From positions 1-22,038 of IMG/VR virus record IMGVR_UViG_3300042868_004997: a DNA stretch of 22,038 nt. One strand, written 5' to 3'. Of the stretch, positions 20,461-22,038 are shown piece after piece. The stretch is from a virus. The position numbers were made by a program, and so were the translations under genes. The notes under the pieces are model-generated. The model searched no databases. It was not told where the DNA came from and saw only the letters and a list, made by a program, of their open reading frames with translations. Numbering within the stretch: the stretch's first letter is position 1; every line of letters begins with the position of its first letter.

Positions 20461-20638
20461 TATTAATCTCCCAAAGTTCAAGGGCCTTTGCAGGATATAT
20501 TTGCACAGAGCCCTTCTCAGTAGAACTTTCAACTGCATAACCTTCAGGGGTCAATTCAGTTGAATACGTACCTACTACCTTACCGTGCCATTGTGAACCT
20601 GACACTTTCTTAACCATATCACCTAACTTAAATTTCAT
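20450..20638 (-). CDS. Type II dihydrofolate reductase-like protein (R67/DfrB family, 62 aa)
   Basis: The sequence [18 protein letters not shown] ... [10 protein letters not shown] ... [12 protein letters not shown] matches R67 DHFR (GDRVRKKSGAAWQGQIVG ... [10 protein letters not shown] ... GSVQIYPVAALE) almost end to end. R67 is a 78-aa SH3-like protein that works as a homotetramer with one central active pore, reduces dihydrofolate with NADPH, and is insensitive to trimethoprim. Active-site equivalents are kept: K11 (R67 K32), W17 (W38), Q46-I47-Y48 (Q67-I68-Y69). The missing N-terminal ~20 residues are disordered and dispensable in R67. It lies two genes downstream of FolE, so a folate or pterin role is plausible. 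The family is clear; activity is inferred. Confidence 0.85.
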   Translation of the reverse strand: MKFKLGDMVKKVSGSQWHGKVVGTYSTELTPEGYAVESSTEKGSVQIYPAKALELWEINNGI

Positions 20639-20770
20639 TTATTTATTCCCACATGTGCAATTACGACCTTGATTGCAGTCGCCTGTACAGCTACTATTAT
20701 TTGGCATTGTAGCAAATAATACTACGATGCCAACTACTACCGCTATTGTAATTAATAATGTAATAGTCAT
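20639..20770 (-). CDS. Mini membrane protein with Cys-rich tail (43 aa)
   Basis: A 43-codon frame: MTITLLITIAVVVGIVVLFA forms a membrane segment or uncleaved signal (residues 2-21), followed by a tail with C28, C32, C38 and C40 (CTGDCNQGRNCTCGNK). The CNQGRxCxC string recurs in very small phage and bacterial exported proteins, from memory; its role is unknown, and the four cysteines could bind metal or form disulfides outside the inner membrane. The ATG overlaps the FolE stop (ATGA) and its TAA abuts the DHFR-like gene's leader. Confidence 0.7.
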   Translation of the reverse strand: MTITLLITIAVVVGIVVLFATMPNNSSCTGDCNQGRNCTCGNK

Positions 20771-21447
20771 TTGCAACCTTTGTTAGCAATCTGTAAGAAC
20801 TCTTGTCTTGCCGCTGGATCAGTTTTGAAACCACCACCTAAACGACAAGTAACAGTACTACTACCTGTATCTTCTACACCACGTGATTTTACACAATAGT
20901 GTTGTGCATCAATCATAACTGCAACATCTTCTGTTTCAAGGATGAACTGTAAGGTGTGGAAAATTTGCTCTGTTAACCTCTCTTGGATTTGAGGCCTTTT
21001 GCTAAAATATTCTACAATACGGTTTATCTTACTAAGCCCTAACACTCGTTGTTTAGGGACATAAGCTACAGTAGCCAATCCGTCAATGATGACAAAATGA
21101 TGTTCGCAGTTAGATTGAACATTAACATTACGCTCTACAACCATTTCGTTGTATTGCATCTTGTTGTCAACTGTTGTGCATTTAGGGAATGCTTCATAGT
21201 CTAGTCCCCAAAAGATTTCATTTACATACATCTTAGCAACACGCTTTGGTGTTTCAATCAAACTATCGTCTGACAGGTCTAGACCCAATGTAAGCATAAT
21301 GTTTGTGAAAGCATTTTCGATGATTTCGATTTTAGCTTTACGATCAATACTGTTATTGACTGTAGGAGTTTCTACACCACACTTAAGTAAATGCTGATGT
21401 ACTTTTTGACCCAATTCTGGATCTGTTTTTGTCTTATTATAACTCAT
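20767..21447 (-). CDS. folE: GTP cyclohydrolase I (FolE)
   Basis: Converts GTP to 7,8-dihydroneopterin triphosphate, the entry point to folate and to 7-deazaguanines. Seen: SLIETPKRVAKMYVNEIFWG (62-81), CEHHF (C114, H116, H117), LGLSKINRIVEYFSKRPQIQ (137-156), DAQHYCVKSRG (H183, C185), and GSSTVTCRLGGGF. The Zn ligands C114, H117 and C185 are all present. At 226 aa it is typical (E. coli 222 aa). Strong GGAGG ribosome binding site. QueD and QueE are in the same window, so the main use is probably base modification; the neighbouring DHFR-like gene adds a folate reading. Confidence 0.96.
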   Translation of the reverse strand: MSYNKTKTDPELGQKVHQHLLKCGVETPTVNNSIDRKAKIEIIENAFTNIMLTLGLDLSDDSLIETPKRVAKMYVNEIFWGLDYEAFPKCTTVDNKMQYNEMVVERNVNVQSNCEHHFVIIDGLATVAYVPKQRVLGLSKINRIVEYFSKRPQIQERLTEQIFHTLQFILETEDVAVMIDAQHYCVKSRGVEDTGSSTVTCRLGGGFKTDPAARQEFLQIANKGCK

Positions 21448-21485
21448 AGATAACCCTCCGTTGTGAGTGTTTTGTTTTGACGTTT

Positions 21486-21503
21486 TGTAACCTTTGTGTT
21501 ACA
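21486..21503 (-). other. Inverted repeat in the FolE leader
   Basis: TGTAAC and GTTACA flank a 6-base spacer about 40 bases before the FolE start. The short perfect repeat could be an operator or a leader hairpin; the evidence is sequence symmetry only. Confidence 0.35.
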
Positions 21504-21507
21504 TCTT

Positions 21508-21515
21508 TATTTATC
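21508..21515 (-). promoter_or_regulatory. Possible late promoter motif for folE (GATAAATA)
   Basis: GATAAATA on the minus strand lies about 60 bases upstream of FolE in the only noncoding gap here (21448-21529). It is the same motif as at 7306-7313 on the other strand. Confidence 0.4.
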
Positions 21516-21529
21516 ATTTAATTTGTCTG

Positions 21530-22015
21530 TTAAGAAAAAGGCCATGCCGCATTTGGATCTAATGGGGGACGTTCTTTTAATTTTACATTCTCTTTGATTA
21601 TATCACCGTTGTCACTAGCGTAGTCAACACTAAAGGGTGCCAACACAATAACATAATCATCTTCGGTTTGCCAATCATGCTCACCGTCAAACAACCAAGC
21701 CGCACCACCTTCGTAGTATGACTCTTTGATTTCTTGTTGTTCTAATTCTGGAATATCGTCTGAGAATTCCCAATCTATACTGATAGAATCTTCAAACTCA
21801 CAACCCCAACCTGCATCTGTTCTACAGTGAGCAGACTTGTCGCCTTTCCAAGGTAGGTTGCAATCAAGGTCTTCTTCAATAAAACCTTGACCCCAACGAT
21901 ATAGTTCTTCCATATTAAACCAACTGATAGAACCGTCCTCATTCTCACGGTACATTTCTACCCGCCAGCTAATACTTTTCTTTTCTAGTGGTTTAATACA
22001 GTAGACATTTGCCAT
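21530..22015 (-). CDS. Conserved phage hypothetical protein (161 aa)
   Basis: It begins MANVYCIKPLEKKSISWRVE. It is acidic and Trp-rich, with DAGWGCEFEDSISIDWEF (about 67-84) and GGAAWLFDGEHDWQTEDDYV (102-121), patterns that recur in unannotated proteins of T4-like aquatic phages, from memory. No membrane segment or catalytic motif is visible. The start follows AAGGATTAAAAATG. FolE lies 82 bases downstream with its own promoter-like motif. Confidence 0.8.
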   Translation of the reverse strand: MANVYCIKPLEKKSISWRVEMYRENEDGSISWFNMEELYRWGQGFIEEDLDCNLPWKGDKSAHCRTDAGWGCEFEDSISIDWEFSDDIPELEQQEIKESYYEGGAAWLFDGEHDWQTEDDYVIVLAPFSVDYASDNGDIIKENVKLKERPPLDPNAAWPFS

Positions 22016-22017
22016 TT

Positions 22018-22038
22018 TTAATCCTTAGATTTTCTACC
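22018..22038 (-). CDS. Possible C-terminal end of a gene (runs off right edge)
   Basis: On the minus strand one frame reads GRKSKD then TAA, ending 2 bases before the 161-aa gene's ATG. Tight coupling in this genome makes a real gene end likely, but six residues cannot identify it. Confidence 0.3.
   Translation of the reverse strand, partial: GRKSKD

Noticed and set aside
1-22038. tRNA genes, CRISPR arrays, insertion sequences, integrase or attachment sites.
   Set aside because: None was seen by eye on either strand; a tRNAscan and repeat search would be needed to exclude degenerate forms.

Overview
The window looks like part of an AT-rich genome of a T4-like tailed phage (myovirus-type), probably infecting an aquatic bacterium. 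The evidence is dense coding with ATGA or TAATG stop/start overlaps at most junctions, many very small ORFs, a T4 RNase H-type 5' nuclease, T4-like late-promoter motifs (NATAAATA), and a block of proteins whose N-termini resemble T4 capsid-targeting leaders (M-[K/R]-x-x-E-F-[I/L]-x-E). I see no tRNA, rRNA, CRISPR array, insertion sequence or integrase. The host assignment is inference only.

Layout. (1) 1-3039, minus strand: a run of small unknown genes behind a FEN1/T4 RNase H-like 5' nuclease. It includes a 13-codon relic ORF and a 21-bp direct repeat that points to duplication of a gene end. (2) 3071-5587, minus strand: a GIY-YIG-like protein overlapping a ParB/DGQHR-like protein, a 56-aa ORF, and an unknown 202-aa gene. 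(3) 5588-5846: a 259-bp noncoding leader with a perfect consensus sigma70-type promoter, a second promoter-like site, hairpins and a weak intrinsic terminator. (4) 5847-7291, minus strand: UV-damage endonuclease (UvdE) plus a conserved phage protein, transcribed from a divergent promoter region. (5) 7369-12930, plus strand: seven translationally coupled genes behind a GATAAATA late-promoter motif. Six begin with a short leader ending in an (L/I)-x-E prohead-protease-like site and one is weaker. Predicted cargo is a basic DNA-binding-like protein, a GP88-like cysteine-motif protein, a mini ADP-ribosyltransferase, an Fe/Mn superoxide dismutase-like protein, a ParB-like protein and two unknowns. 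(6) 12927-15829, minus strand: a sugar cassette (nucleotide-sugar epimerase, GIY-YIG protein, GT4 glycosyltransferase, 57-aa ORF). (7) 15834-17752, minus strand: QueE and QueD with small genes, behind an extended -10 promoter. (8) 17835-20227, minus strand: a sulfotransferase-like protein, an APS-kinase-like/nucleotidyltransferase fusion, a cytidylyltransferase and small genes. (9) 20224-21447, minus strand: a type II (R67/DfrB-like) dihydrofolate reductase homologue, a Cys-rich mini membrane protein and GTP cyclohydrolase I (FolE). (10) 21530-22038: an unknown protein and the likely tail of another gene.

How it fits together. FolE, QueD and QueE give the first steps from GTP to CDG, the 7-deazaguanine route that many phages use for DNA base modification; QueC and the DNA transglycosylase DpdA are not in the window. 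The DfrB-like gene would add folate reduction next to FolE. The epimerase, glycosyltransferase, cytidylyltransferase, sulfotransferase and APS-kinase-like genes suggest nucleotide-sugar or sulfate chemistry whose target cannot be read here. The most novel-looking unit is the plus-strand block. If the leaders work as in T4 internal proteins and Alt, the virion would carry and inject a set of enzymes, including an ADP-ribosyltransferase and an SOD-like protein, at the moment of infection.
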